A DNA stretch of 64,000 nt. Origin: Chitinophaga flava. GTDB lineage: Bacteria > Bacteroidota > Bacteroidia > Chitinophagales > Chitinophagaceae. The stretch is taken from the NCBI RefSeq assembly GCF_003308995.1, contig NZ_QFFJ01000002.1:3534001-3598000 (forward strand). The letters run 5' to 3'. Of the stretch, positions 17,639 through 28,040 are shown piece after piece. Made by a program: the position numbers and the translations under genes. How positions within the stretch are numbered: the stretch's first letter is position 1; the number at the start of each line of letters is the position of its first letter. The notes beneath the pieces are model-generated. The model saw only the letters and a list, made by a program, of their open reading frames with translations, did not search any database and was not told the DNA's origin.

Positions 17639-18973
17639 ATGTTTTCAAATAGTAATAAGTGGCTTGCCGGAATCTTGCTTACCGCATTATTTACCAGCAA
17701 AATAGCCATTGGTCAGAACCCTGAGCAAAGCCCCATAACGTTAACGGATGTATGGAATAAAGCCGCAGTTTACAACAAACAATTGCAGATGCAATATCTC
17801 CGTGTACAAGGCTCCCAACAACAGGTGAAAGCAGCTCGAGACGAGCGTCTTCCGGAAATAAAAGCAAATGGTACTTACGCCAGAGTGTCTAACCTGGCCA
17901 TGTACGAGAAAGGGTTGTTTAATGCCCCCTCCCAGTTTCCGGTAGTACATCAATTCTATCAGGTAGGAGCAGATGCCTATCTCAACCTTTACAATGGCGG
18001 TAAAACATCCCGGGAGATACAGGTCAGACAAACAGAAAGCGAGCTGGCCCAGGAGCAAAGCAATCTTACCGGTACAGAGATAAGATACAAGGCAGCCAAT
18101 CATTATCTGGATATATACCGGTTTCGCATGTACGAAAAAGTATTGTTACTGGATATTAAAGAAAGAGAGAAAGAACTGGAAGAGATCCGACAATTGATGA
18201 AGAACGGTGTGGTACTGAAAAGTGATGTGTTGCGTGCAGAACTGAAACTCTCCAACCAGAAAGTGACCCTGCTGGAAATACGTAACAGTCTGCAGATCGC
18301 CAACCAGCGGCTCAATATCATGATCGGGCAGTCAGACAGTATTGACAACAAACTGGCACTGGACACGCTGGATCTTTCCTCCATACCGCAGAAGAGTTAT
18401 GAAGCATATCTGGCAGATGCTAACGAACATTCTTTTGCGTTTAAGATTTCAGAGAAGGAAACCGCTCTGAGCGAATTAAAACTTAAAGAGGTAAAATCCA
18501 ATATACTGCCCAAAGTAGGTCTGTACGCCGAATACGCCTATACGTACCCGCAAATCCAGTTCTTCCCTTATGCTATCAGCCTGTATGGCCTGGGACAGGT
18601 AGGTGTGAAAGCCGGTATGCCTATTTCGGCGCTGTACCAGAACAAACATAAGAGGGAAGCCGCAAAGATCAACCTCGAACGCCAGGAGATAGAACATGCC
18701 GATACTCAGGACCAGGTGCGCCAGGAAGTAAGAGCGGCTTATCTCCGTTATACGGAAGCACTGGAACGTATAAGGGTGGCACAGGAAAACATTCTTCAGG
18801 CACAGGAAAATTTCCGGATCGTTAATAATACCTACTTCAACCAGCTGTCTTTACTCACAGATCTGCTGGACGCGGAAACACAGCTGTTACAGTCCCGTTT
18901 CGACCTCACCACGGCAGAGGTGACCGCACAACTGCAATACTATCAATTACTGAAAGCAACTGGCAACCTTTAA
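17639..18973 (+). CDS. TolC-family outer-membrane efflux channel
   Basis: 444 residues with a signal peptide (cleavage near AIGQ). Long amphipathic helices with coiled-coil heptads, in two similar halves (LTDVWNKAAVYNKQLQ near the start; LLDAETQLLQSRFDLTTAEV near the end), are typical of TolC/OEP proteins, which form trimeric tunnels through the outer membrane. It is the first gene of a three-gene operon (gaps of 3 and 2 bases) with a membrane-fusion protein and an MFS pump, giving a complete tripartite exporter. Confidence 0.93.
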   Translation: MFSNSNKWLAGILLTALFTSKIAIGQNPEQSPITLTDVWNKAAVYNKQLQMQYLRVQGSQQQVKAARDERLPEIKANGTYARVSNLAMYEKGLFNAPSQFPVVHQFYQVGADAYLNLYNGGKTSREIQVRQTESELAQEQSNLTGTEIRYKAANHYLDIYRFRMYEKVLLLDIKEREKELEEIRQLMKNGVVLKSDVLRAELKLSNQKVTLLEIRNSLQIANQRLNIMIGQSDSIDNKLALDTLDLSSIPQKSYEAYLADANEHSFAFKISEKETALSELKLKEVKSNILPKVGLYAEYAYTYPQIQFFPYAISLYGLGQVGVKAGMPISALYQNKHKREAAKINLERQEIEHADTQDQVRQEVRAAYLRYTEALERIRVAQENILQAQENFRIVNNTYFNQLSLLTDLLDAETQLLQSRFDLTTAEVTAQLQYYQLLKATGNL

Positions 18974-18976
18974 TAT

Positions 18977-20050
18977 ATGAGCAACACAAACACTAAAACG
19001 AAAACGAACAAAACAGACAGGATTATCTCGAGGGTCACTACAGTTGTTGCCTCCATTGTTGTGATATGCCTTGCCATATGGGGCGTGAAAACACTGTTGC
19101 ATCAATGGAAATTTGAAGAAACCAATGACGCACAGATTGATGAATATATTAACCCTGTGGTGGCTAAGGTGACGGGGTACGTAAAGGAAATCCGCTATGA
19201 GGAAAACCAGGAAGTGAAAAAAGGTGATACCCTGGTGCTGATAGACAACAGCGAGTATGCAGCGCAGCAACAGGAAGCAGATGCAGCTCTGGTGAATGCT
19301 GAAGCCCAGGTAAGTGTGATACAGAGTAATGTAAACACCGCCGGCGAAATGGCCAAAGTATACCAGTCGCAAATTGCTGCCGCCAAAGCCAAGTTGCGCA
19401 ATCAGGAGCAGGAATACGATCGTTACAAAAAACTGTACGATGTGGAGTCTGCTACCAAACAACAACTGGATAAGGTAGAAGCCGCACTGGAAGTGGCCCG
19501 TTCAGACTATAACACGTCAGTAGGTGCTTACAACGCAGCCCTGGCAAAAATTAATGATGCCCGTGTACAACAGAGCGCGCTTCAGGCTGAAATCAAAAGA
19601 AGAGCGGCAGTAGTTGAAAAAAATAATCTCACTGTTTCCTATACTGTTATCACAGCACCCTACAATGGTAAAATGGGACGTCGTACCATACAGCCCGGAC
19701 AGCTGTTACAGGCAGGACAAACACTGGCCTATATCGTAGACTGGGAAGCCGGTAAATGGGTGGTGGCGAATTTCAAGGAAACACAGATCCGTCATATGAG
19801 CATTGGTGAAACCGCGGATATTGTGGTAGATGCTTATCCAGGCAGGACTTTTACCGGTAAAATAGAATCTCTGTCCGGAGCCACCGGCAGCCGTTTTTCC
19901 CTGTTGCCTCCTGACAACGCTACCGGTAACTTCGTCAAGATAGCCCAGCGTATTCCGGTGCGTATCCGGCTCAACGGAACGCCGCAAGAGCTGAGAGCCT
20001 TATCTGCCGGTATGAGTGTGAATGTATCCGTGTCTAAAGTCCGTCGCTGA
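18977..20050 (+). CDS. HlyD/EmrA-type membrane fusion protein
   Basis: 357 residues. One N-terminal membrane helix (about residues 17-37), then a beta-barrel/lipoyl half motif (AQIDEYINPVVAKVTGYV and EVKKGDTLVLID), a long coiled-coil hairpin (about 80-205) and the second lipoyl half (VITAPYNGKMGRRTIQPGQ). This is the EmrA layout: a periplasmic adaptor between an inner-membrane pump and TolC. It starts 3 bases after the tolC-like stop and is followed after 2 bases by the pump gene. Confidence 0.93.
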   Translation: MSNTNTKTKTNKTDRIISRVTTVVASIVVICLAIWGVKTLLHQWKFEETNDAQIDEYINPVVAKVTGYVKEIRYEENQEVKKGDTLVLIDNSEYAAQQQEADAALVNAEAQVSVIQSNVNTAGEMAKVYQSQIAAAKAKLRNQEQEYDRYKKLYDVESATKQQLDKVEAALEVARSDYNTSVGAYNAALAKINDARVQQSALQAEIKRRAAVVEKNNLTVSYTVITAPYNGKMGRRTIQPGQLLQAGQTLAYIVDWEAGKWVVANFKETQIRHMSIGETADIVVDAYPGRTFTGKIESLSGATGSRFSLLPPDNATGNFVKIAQRIPVRIRLNGTPQELRALSAGMSVNVSVSKVRR

Positions 20051-20052
20051 TC

Positions 20053-21645
20053 ATGAGCAAGAAACGTATTTTCAGATCATGGGCGCCCGAGTGGCTGACC
20101 AGGCTCACCATCTTCGTGGTATTGCTTCCTACCGTCATGCTGTTTGCGCTGTCTACAGCCAATGTAGGAGCGGCTACAGGATTCTATGGCGTAGAGCCGG
20201 CAGACATCCAGTTTTCCATGCTGTTGTATTATGCAGCACTGGCCAGTTTTACACCGCTGGAACGGCGTTTTTTTAGCCGTGTTTCCACCAAGGAGTATTT
20301 TCTCATCTGCCTGGTTTTGCAGGTGCTGATCAGCTATGCCTGTTATCATACCAGAACATTACCGGTACTCTTTGTATGCCGTTTTTTACAGGGAGTCGTA
20401 AACTGCGGTGTCACCAGTATTTGTCTGACATTGCTTTTCGGCGGATTGAAGTCAGAGCATGCCCGGGAAATAGGGTACACTCTTTTTTATACAATGATCC
20501 TGTGCTCTGCTTCCTTAACCTCACTGGTGACGGCGCCTCTTGTAGATAATTATGAATACAACGTACTGTATAAAATGATCATCTACACTTTTGTACCGGG
20601 TGGCATCTTATTGCTGTTGCTGATGAACAAGGTGCATCTGGTGAGAAGGGTGCCGCTGTATCAGCTGGACTGGGCCAGCTTTTTCCTGTATAGCCCGATC
20701 CTGATTCTGTTAGCTTATGTGTTCACCTACGGTCAGCAATACTATTGGCTGCAGGACGAATCCATTGTATGGAGCATTGTTGCTATCATCTTCCTGGCGA
20801 CAGTTTTTGTAACCCGGCAGCTTACACGTAAACGACCATTTATTCATCAGGAAGTTTTTTTGTCGAGGGCTTTCCTGTTTGGTATATTTCTCGTTGGTAT
20901 GCTTTATCTGATCAGAGGAGCATTCAGTATCACCACTACCTACTTTTCAACGGTGCTGGGCATGGACCCTATCAATCTGTATGAGCTGCTGATCTATAAT
21001 ATACTGGGCATATTGATCGGAGCTGTTATTGCAGGAAGGCTGATAATAAAGAAACGGCCTATGCAGTTCATCTGGCTGGCCGGTTTTTTTCTGTTGTTAC
21101 TTTTTCACGGCGGGATGTATTTCCTCTTTGCCTCGGAAGCAGACATGCGTACTTTTATTATACCGCTGCTACTGCAAGGGATGGGTGCCGGAATGGTGTT
21201 TACACCCATCTTGTTGTTTACGATATCTTCTGTGCCGGAAGGTATTAGTCAGTCGGCCGCCGCTGTAGGGGTGTTTATCCGTTTTGCCTTCTTTGGGTTA
21301 AGCACGGCGCTGATCAACTATTTCTCCCTTTTCTATTCCAAAATCCATGGCATGCGTTTGAGCGACCATGTTTCCCGTACAGACTACGGATTACAGGAGC
21401 GTTTGAACCTGTATCAGTCCAGTCTCGCAGCGAGAGGCATGCAGCCCGATCTTGCCGCAAAAGCGGCCACTGGCCTATTAGACAAAGCATTACAGAAACA
21501 GGCTTTTCTGAAATATGCCATGGACTACTATGAAATGGTGGTGATATTGATTTTGGGATTGATGTTGCTCATTATTATGGCGCCGTTTATTAACCGCATT
21601 ATTATTGATGTAAAAGCCAAACAACCGGCTGCTGCAACGTTTTAA
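20053..21645 (+). CDS. MFS multidrug efflux permease (EmrB/DHA2-like)
   Basis: 530 residues with about 14 hydrophobic segments, the size and topology of the DHA2 (14-spanner) drug:H+ antiporters. FVCRFLQGVVNCGVTSICLT resembles the conserved region around helices 4 and 5 (motif C-like), and GMGAGMVFTPILL is family-like. It should export the compound that the upstream fusion protein and TolC-like channel carry across the outer membrane. The substrate is unknown. The operon ends at the hairpin at 21707-21731. Confidence 0.88.
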   Translation: MSKKRIFRSWAPEWLTRLTIFVVLLPTVMLFALSTANVGAATGFYGVEPADIQFSMLLYYAALASFTPLERRFFSRVSTKEYFLICLVLQVLISYACYHTRTLPVLFVCRFLQGVVNCGVTSICLTLLFGGLKSEHAREIGYTLFYTMILCSASLTSLVTAPLVDNYEYNVLYKMIIYTFVPGGILLLLLMNKVHLVRRVPLYQLDWASFFLYSPILILLAYVFTYGQQYYWLQDESIVWSIVAIIFLATVFVTRQLTRKRPFIHQEVFLSRAFLFGIFLVGMLYLIRGAFSITTTYFSTVLGMDPINLYELLIYNILGILIGAVIAGRLIIKKRPMQFIWLAGFFLLLLFHGGMYFLFASEADMRTFIIPLLLQGMGAGMVFTPILLFTISSVPEGISQSAAAVGVFIRFAFFGLSTALINYFSLFYSKIHGMRLSDHVSRTDYGLQERLNLYQSSLAARGMQPDLAAKAATGLLDKALQKQAFLKYAMDYYEMVVILILGLMLLIIMAPFINRIIIDVKAKQPAAATF

Positions 21646-21706
21646 CAATGACTTTAAGAAGATTTTTATAATGTTCTGATTTTAAGTGGATTATTGGGGG
21701 TAAAAG

Positions 21707-21731
21707 AAAAGACGCATGAACTGCGTCTTTT
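21707..21731. terminator. Bidirectional terminator
   Basis: Perfect 10-base arms AAAAGACGCA and TGCGTCTTTT with a 5-base loop, between the convergent efflux operon and TlpA-like gene. U-rich on both strands. Confidence 0.9.
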
Positions 21732-21756
21732 CCATTTTATGCCTTTACCTGAAATT

Positions 21757-22890
21757 TTACTGTAAGAGCTCCTGTAGTTTTTTATCCAGTGCTGTGCCTT
21801 CGAGTTTTTGGGCGATGATTTTGCCTTCCGGACTTATAAGATACAGTGTGGGTAATACCTGTACATTAAACAGGTCTTTGGCTACTTCACTTTTGGGATC
21901 ATGTGCCTGTGCCCAGGGATTGTTATCTTCTTTCATCGCTTTTAGCCAGGCTGCCTTATCACGGTCAGTGGAGATACTGAGTATTTCAAAATTTTTCCCT
22001 TTGTACTGGTTGTACAGTTCCCGCATATGTGGGAAAGACGCTCTGCAGGGGCCGCACCAGCTGGCCCAGAAATCAATCAGCAGATATTTACCTTTGTAGT
22101 CTGACAAACGTATGCTCTGATCGGCAGCATTTTTTAATGTAAAATCAGCCGGTGTAGCGCCATCAACGCTGAGTTTCCGGGCAGAGATTTCAGTGGCCAC
22201 CGCTGCTGCTTCCCGAAGTGATTTAATAGCGGGGCTAAGCCGCTGGTAAAGGGTCGCCAGCGTTGTATTATCCAAGGCGCGGCTGTTGCGTTGCAGGATA
22301 ACAGCTGCTGCATAAGAACCGGGATTTTTGCTGACATATTGTGTTACCAGCTTTTTAGCGGATGCATTTTCCAATGTTTCCAGATCTGCCGCTGCTGCTG
22401 CATTAGGCTCTCCCTTGCCATTCAGCTGTTTTAAAATGTCTTTGCCATATTTCTGCTGCAGTGTTTTTTCATTTGTTTTCCAGGCTTTATCCATGTCTGC
22501 AGAAAATGCAGCATATACTTGCTGAGCATCACCATTGCGAGCTGAAAACTTAGTACCGGTGCTGTCTATTTTTGCAATTATCTGGTATGTGCCGGGTTTA
22601 TCTATTAGAATACCCTGTGGCGCATAACCACCCAGTACTTTGGAATCATGCAGAGAGGAAAACATCTGCCGGTAAGGTGCTTCAAAAGGTAGTTCCAGCG
22701 TAAAAGTTTTGTTTACGACAGACAAAGAATCATATCTGTCAGGATTCCGTGAGTACATGTCTATGCGGTTGTACCCTTTGGTATCGCCCACGACGGTGCC
22801 TTTGATAATAACAGTTTTCTGCTGTGCATAGCTGCTGGTATACAAACCAGTGAGCAGCAGTATGATACGGGTGCTTGTTGAGAGTTTCAT
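21757..22890 (-). CDS. TlpA/ResA-like thioredoxin with N-terminal DUF4369-type domain
   Basis: 377 residues with a signal peptide (to about 22, SSYAQQ). Residues about 25-115 look like the Bacteroidota DUF4369 domain; the C-terminal 140 residues are a thioredoxin fold with the redox motif WCGPC (in WASWCGPCRASFPHM). It is a periplasmic thiol-disulfide oxidoreductase. It lies 31 bases after susD and is most likely the last gene of the susC-susD unit. Its link to the imported substrate is unknown; TlpA-like proteins often follow SusCD pairs in this phylum. Confidence 0.9.
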   Translation of the reverse strand: MKLSTSTRIILLLTGLYTSSYAQQKTVIIKGTVVGDTKGYNRIDMYSRNPDRYDSLSVVNKTFTLELPFEAPYRQMFSSLHDSKVLGGYAPQGILIDKPGTYQIIAKIDSTGTKFSARNGDAQQVYAAFSADMDKAWKTNEKTLQQKYGKDILKQLNGKGEPNAAAAADLETLENASAKKLVTQYVSKNPGSYAAAVILQRNSRALDNTTLATLYQRLSPAIKSLREAAAVATEISARKLSVDGATPADFTLKNAADQSIRLSDYKGKYLLIDFWASWCGPCRASFPHMRELYNQYKGKNFEILSISTDRDKAAWLKAMKEDNNPWAQAHDPKSEVAKDLFNVQVLPTLYLISPEGKIIAQKLEGTALDKKLQELLQ

Positions 22891-22921
22891 TCTGACAAAA
22901 TATTAAATTAAATGATAAAAA

Positions 22922-24499
22922 CTATTTCCATTCGGGATTCTGGCGGAGTTCTTTTCCTGCGGGATATTTATTGAGTACATCCAGCGGAATAGGAAAGAGA
23001 TACATCATCGGAGCCGTGAAAACCCGGTCTTCAATTTTAGTGCGGCTATAGGTTCGTTTGCCATTGACAACGTTTACCACCATTCCATAGATAGGTTGCC
23101 CTATCAGCTCCGGGCCTTTCTGCCAGCGGCGTATATCAAACCAGCGCTGTCCTTCAAAAGCCAGTTCCACCGTCCTTTCTTCCACATATTTATCCCAGGT
23201 CATTTCTCCGGCCGGAATAACGGGCATGCCTGCACGTACTCTGATGAGATTGACATAGGTCCTGGCTTCTTCTGTATTGCCCAGCTTCAGCTGACACTCA
23301 GCATAGTTGAGATATATTTCTGCCAGCCTCATGATAATACAGTTGTTGAAGTTGGGCACTGACACACCTTTCAGGTCATAGGTGGTGTCGAGAAACTTTT
23401 TCAGGTAATAGCCGGTAGGGGTACCTCTATCGGATGGATTGGCGGCGCTGCCTTTCTGGAGGTCAAGCACTTCTCCCCGGAAAAAAATACCATCATACAA
23501 CACACTGCTGTAGAAGCGCGGATCCCTGTTGGCATAAGGTTGCTCCGGATTATACAATGATGAAGTGTTCCAGGGTTTACCGTCTTTCATCATAAAAGCG
23601 TCTACAATGTTCTGGGTAGGATCATTGATACCACTGGCGAAGCCGGTAAAATTCCTGGGGTATTCGTAATCATTCAGGGAATGTTTCTGTTTACTTTGCA
23701 GACTGCCAAATTGTTTATCGAAGATGACTTCGACATTGTTATCATTGCCAGGCTGAAAGAGGGATTTAAAATCGGGGAACAACTGGTATTGTTTGAGGTC
23801 TATCACTTTTTGGGCCGCATCAGCAGCACCTTGATAGTCCAGTGTATTCAGCAGGAGTCTGCATTTCATGGCGTAGCAGGCACCTTGTGTAGCCCTCCCT
23901 GTTTGAGCGGCTTCATGTTTTACAGGCAACAACGATGCTGCTGTTTCGAGGTCCTGCACTATAAAACGAATGCATTCCTGTGGCGTAGCTCTGGGGATGG
24001 CCAGTTCATCAGTCAGTCCCAAGGGCTTTTGTATGATAGGAAAGGCCCCGAAGTGAGCATAGATTTCCATATAAAAGTAGGCACGCAGAAAATAGGCTTC
24101 CCCTCTCATGCGTTGTTGCAGCGCGGCGCTGAAGGGAGCGGACTGTAGTTGGTCCAATAGCTGATTACATTTCCGGATGCTGGTATAGCCGGAGGTCCAT
24201 ACATCCGCGAAAACGCCGGTGCTGGAATTATACTGGCCCAGGTTTACCTGTTGTGATTGCAGATAGGGACGGTTGGCTTCTCCTTCATCTGTAATGCTCA
24301 TCATCAGTTCTCCACCTGCCCGGTCATATTGAGAAATAATACCGGAATAGATATTGGCAATATAGAGATTCACCAGGCTGCTATCTTTCCAGATCATATC
24401 ATCGGTGAATTTATCCAGTGGCCCCTGATCCAGAAACCCTTTCTGACAGGCGCTCAGGAAGCAAATACTGAGCAGTAGTATATATGCGTATTTTTTCAT
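22922..24499 (-). CDS. SusD/RagB-family nutrient-binding lipoprotein
   Basis: 525 residues with lipobox FLSAC, so it is anchored in the outer membrane facing outward. N-terminal TPR-like helices (EAYFLRAYFYMEIYAHFGAFP) and the C-terminal block VEERTVELAFEGQRWFDIRR are hallmarks of SusD. It forms the lid of the SusC pore encoded just upstream (21-base gap). The cargo cannot be predicted; no polysaccharide hydrolase gene is adjacent, so the substrate may not be a glycan. Confidence 0.95.
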   Translation of the reverse strand: MKKYAYILLLSICFLSACQKGFLDQGPLDKFTDDMIWKDSSLVNLYIANIYSGIISQYDRAGGELMMSITDEGEANRPYLQSQQVNLGQYNSSTGVFADVWTSGYTSIRKCNQLLDQLQSAPFSAALQQRMRGEAYFLRAYFYMEIYAHFGAFPIIQKPLGLTDELAIPRATPQECIRFIVQDLETAASLLPVKHEAAQTGRATQGACYAMKCRLLLNTLDYQGAADAAQKVIDLKQYQLFPDFKSLFQPGNDNNVEVIFDKQFGSLQSKQKHSLNDYEYPRNFTGFASGINDPTQNIVDAFMMKDGKPWNTSSLYNPEQPYANRDPRFYSSVLYDGIFFRGEVLDLQKGSAANPSDRGTPTGYYLKKFLDTTYDLKGVSVPNFNNCIIMRLAEIYLNYAECQLKLGNTEEARTYVNLIRVRAGMPVIPAGEMTWDKYVEERTVELAFEGQRWFDIRRWQKGPELIGQPIYGMVVNVVNGKRTYSRTKIEDRVFTAPMMYLFPIPLDVLNKYPAGKELRQNPEWK

Positions 24500-24520
24500 G
24501 GTGTCTGTTGTTTTTGTTGA

Positions 24521-27500
24521 TTACAGCTGTATATTGATACCGCCGTTGTAGCTGCGGATAATCGGGTACATGATAGTAGAGTTGGCGCCTGCCTCAGGAT
24601 CTATCTGTTTAAGATGGCTGAAGGTCAGGAGGTTATTACCACTGAGATACATTCTTACCCCTTTGATACCCGCATGCCGCAGCCATTGGGCGGGAAGATT
24701 GTAGGCTATCTCCAGATTTTTCAGACGGATGTAAGAGGCATTATGCAACCAGTAATCTGAATGCTCTGAGTTGTTGGCGTAGGCAATGGAGAGTCGGGGA
24801 GAGCTGGCATTTGGATTTTCAGGTGTCCAGTAATCCTTGTGTATTTCTTGCGGGTGTCCGTCGTTTTTGAAAGGGAAGGCATATGGGCCATATACATAAG
24901 TCTGCACATTCCCACTTCCCTGCCATAACATGTTCAGTTCAAATCCTTTGTAACGTCCACCTAAAGCAATACCATACTGTATTTCAGGATAATTACCTTT
25001 GTCAGTCAGTACTTTATCGTTGTATGTGATCTTTCCATCTCCATCAATATCCGCATAACGGATATCACCAGCAGCAACAGTAGGGTATAGCGGCTTGGGG
25101 CCTTTCTCTACCTCATCCTGTGATTGATACAATCCCTGTGATACAAACTTAGGGAAGGTACCTATGCCTACGGATTTCCCTGTAAGCCGCTGCCATTCAG
25201 GGATAGCGCCTGCTTCAGGATAATACACCACTTTGTTGCGGGCGAAACTGAAATTAGGACGCACATAATAGGAGAGTGCACCAATCTTGTTTTCATATCC
25301 CACATTGATCTCTATGCCTTTGTTGTCTACAATGGCAGCATTTTCTACCGGTAGATTTACGCCGATAACATCGGGTAAGGCTTGTGCACGTGGGGCCAGA
25401 ATGTCTTTGGTGCGTTTGTAAAAGTAATCGGCAGATACACTGATATGGTTATCCCACAGTTGCATATCAAAGCCGGCATTGCTCATCACGGCCTTCTCCC
25501 ATGTGAAGTAAGGATTGGGCAACACATTCAACTCCAGGCCCTGATAATAGTTGGGACTGATACCGCCGAAGGAATAACCATGACTCACACCATATCTATC
25601 TGTGCCTACCAGATTGTAGGTAGACAGGAACTGATAAGGATCAACACGGTCGTTGCCCAGCTGTCCCCATGAACCACGCAGTTTCAGGAAATCAACCAAC
25701 CCCGTCTGTGGAAAGAACGATTCTTTGGATACTACCCAACCTGCGCCCACAGATGGAAAGAATCCGAAACGTCCATTCGGAGGAAATATATCAGAACCAT
25801 CATACCGGAAGTTCATTTCCAGCAGATATTTCTGTTGATAGTCGTAGGTGAAGCGACCAACAAGCCCCTGGCGGTTGCGGCGGGTGGCGGTTCCATCTAC
25901 ACCAGCATTGGTAGGGTCGGCAGCATTGAGTATTTCAAGTGCCGGAGAAACAAAGTTGTTCCCGGTAGCCCTGAAGTTATTGCCGGCATCTGATGTTTGT
26001 GTGTACAACAACATACCACCTACATGATGATGACGGAAGGTATGGTCGTAATTGATGGAAAGCTCGCTGGTAGCACTGTACGACTGTCGGTATGTTTCTA
26101 TCAGGCCAGGTGTGGCTGGCAGGTTATTGGCTTTTTTCAGATTCCCGGCGTTGTCCATTGTATACAGGACATACGGTGTAGAGAAGTTTTTGCCATAGGT
26201 GAGGTACCGGTCATAGGCGTATAATCCTTTTACTGACAACCCTTCTATAAATGGCAGTGCATATTGCAATGAAACATTTCCATTGAAGGAAGTACCGGTA
26301 CTTTTGTTATAACCGTCTGCTCCTCTGGATTGCTGATAGATATTACCTCTGGCAGCGGGAACAAAACTGTACAAGCCATTGCTGAAGCGGTTAGCATAAT
26401 AGGGGGGACTTGAAACGGATATTTTCATAATGGTGGCGCTTCCTGCTCTTGCATCATTATTTTCAGTCATAAACCCTGCCAGCTGCAGGTTGAAAGTGAG
26501 TCCCCTGGCCACTTCAGACTGAAGATTGGAGCGGAGGTTGTAACGTTTATAGCTGATAGTTGGATAAAAACCGCCTTCATTATTGTAACCGCCGGAAACG
26601 AAGTAACGGGTTTTATCGCTGCCACCACTCACCGTGAGATCGTAACGCTGCTGAAGGGAAGTGGGAGCGAGGACTTCACGGTACCAGTCGGTGTTAGGGT
26701 AGAGGTCGGGGTCACTGCCGGTCCTGTATTTCTCCAATACATCATCAGCGTATCCCTTTCCAGCAGCGGGGTTGAAGCTGTTTTCATTTTTAAGTGCCTG
26801 GTTATACATCTGTGCGTACTCGTAAGAACCAAGTGGCTTCAGAGCCCTGGTCTGTTGTTGCACAGCTACGTTGCCAGTAAAGCTGATGGAAGCTTTGCCG
26901 GCATTTCCATTTTTAGTGGTTACCAATAGTACTCCATTGGCAGCTCTTGCACCATATACTGCAATAGCGGAAGCATCTTTCAAAACGGTGATAGTTGCTA
27001 CATCGGCAGGGGAAATATTGTCAAGGTTACGACCGGGGATACCATCTATTACGACTAATGGGCTGGAATTGTTGGTCGTACTGATGTCACGTATATATAT
27101 AGAGGAGCCTGAACCGGGAGCACCATCGTTTTTGGTAATAAATACACCTGGCACTCTTCCTGCAAGGGCGTCAGATACACGTGCTACTGGGGCTTCTGTC
27201 AATTCTTTGCCGCTGATAGTACCAACAGCACCGACCAGGTTGGCTTTTTTCTGTTGGCCATAACCTACCACTACAACTTCGGTCAGTGCCTGTAAAGAAC
27301 TGATCATGATGATGCGGAGGGGAGTACTGGCCGTAGCTGTGATTTCCTGTGACTTATAGCCAACGCCGGATACCAGCAGCTTTTTATTGACAGCCCTGGG
27401 GATAGTAAACATACCATTTTCATCAGTATGAGCGCCGGTGTTTGTACCAGCCAGCTGTACACTGATCCTTTCCAAGGGTAATCCTTTTTCATCTGTGATT

Positions 27501-27934
27501 TTTCCGCTGACGGTTTGATCAACAGGGGAGAGTGTTACGGAGGAAAGTGCCTGTGGTACTGTATTCTCCTGCTCTGTGCCTAAAAGATCTTTGTTTCTGT
27601 TTTTGTTGACAGTAATGGCATAGTAATCCTTTTTAATGTAGAGAAATAATAGTCCATTAGGATAGAGAATGGATTTGAGCTGGTCTTCCACGCTTTCCTG
27701 TCTGGCATTGTCCGGATTGAAGCTGGTGTATAATCCACTCAGCAGGGTTTTGTCATAGACAAAAGTAGTCCCGTATTTTTTTCCCAGTTTTTTAAGGGCG
27801 GCATCTACAGTTATTTTTTCCTGGACGGTTTTAGTAACAGGTATATTATGCTGGGCCGAAACCTGCCAGGGGGCAGCGGTTACGGCAGCACAAAACAATA
27901 CCATCCCCAAAGGGAAGAATAGTTCTTTCCTCAT
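24521..27934 (-). CDS. SusC/RagA-family TonB-dependent receptor with STN signalling domain
   Basis: 1137 residues. After a signal peptide come an STN (secretin/TonB short N-terminal) domain (about 38-100, KITVDAALKKLGKKYGTTF), a carboxypeptidase-D-like domain (about 137-215, VSGKITDEKGLPLERISVQL), the TonB box and SusC signature region (EVVVVGYGQQKK), a plug (RVPGVFI, SSIYIRD) and a 22-strand barrel. The STN domain is what contacts a FecR-type anti-sigma factor, and the genes for FecR and the sigma factor lie immediately upstream, so this receptor probably signals its own occupancy. The 106-base leader to FecR has no clear promoter. Confidence 0.96.
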   Translation of the reverse strand: MRKELFFPLGMVLFCAAVTAAPWQVSAQHNIPVTKTVQEKITVDAALKKLGKKYGTTFVYDKTLLSGLYTSFNPDNARQESVEDQLKSILYPNGLLFLYIKKDYYAITVNKNRNKDLLGTEQENTVPQALSSVTLSPVDQTVSGKITDEKGLPLERISVQLAGTNTGAHTDENGMFTIPRAVNKKLLVSGVGYKSQEITATASTPLRIIMISSLQALTEVVVVGYGQQKKANLVGAVGTISGKELTEAPVARVSDALAGRVPGVFITKNDGAPGSGSSIYIRDISTTNNSSPLVVIDGIPGRNLDNISPADVATITVLKDASAIAVYGARAANGVLLVTTKNGNAGKASISFTGNVAVQQQTRALKPLGSYEYAQMYNQALKNENSFNPAAGKGYADDVLEKYRTGSDPDLYPNTDWYREVLAPTSLQQRYDLTVSGGSDKTRYFVSGGYNNEGGFYPTISYKRYNLRSNLQSEVARGLTFNLQLAGFMTENNDARAGSATIMKISVSSPPYYANRFSNGLYSFVPAARGNIYQQSRGADGYNKSTGTSFNGNVSLQYALPFIEGLSVKGLYAYDRYLTYGKNFSTPYVLYTMDNAGNLKKANNLPATPGLIETYRQSYSATSELSINYDHTFRHHHVGGMLLYTQTSDAGNNFRATGNNFVSPALEILNAADPTNAGVDGTATRRNRQGLVGRFTYDYQQKYLLEMNFRYDGSDIFPPNGRFGFFPSVGAGWVVSKESFFPQTGLVDFLKLRGSWGQLGNDRVDPYQFLSTYNLVGTDRYGVSHGYSFGGISPNYYQGLELNVLPNPYFTWEKAVMSNAGFDMQLWDNHISVSADYFYKRTKDILAPRAQALPDVIGVNLPVENAAIVDNKGIEINVGYENKIGALSYYVRPNFSFARNKVVYYPEAGAIPEWQRLTGKSVGIGTFPKFVSQGLYQSQDEVEKGPKPLYPTVAAGDIRYADIDGDGKITYNDKVLTDKGNYPEIQYGIALGGRYKGFELNMLWQGSGNVQTYVYGPYAFPFKNDGHPQEIHKDYWTPENPNASSPRLSIAYANNSEHSDYWLHNASYIRLKNLEIAYNLPAQWLRHAGIKGVRMYLSGNNLLTFSHLKQIDPEAGANSTIMYPIIRSYNGGINIQL

Positions 27935-28040
27935 AGTGTAGTTGGTTTTTTATGATTTTGGTTAGCGTTAGCTATTTACTGTTGTACATGCAGTCTGAGG
28001 AGTGGTGGTATTCCGGACTGGATGGTTGATGATCGTTGTT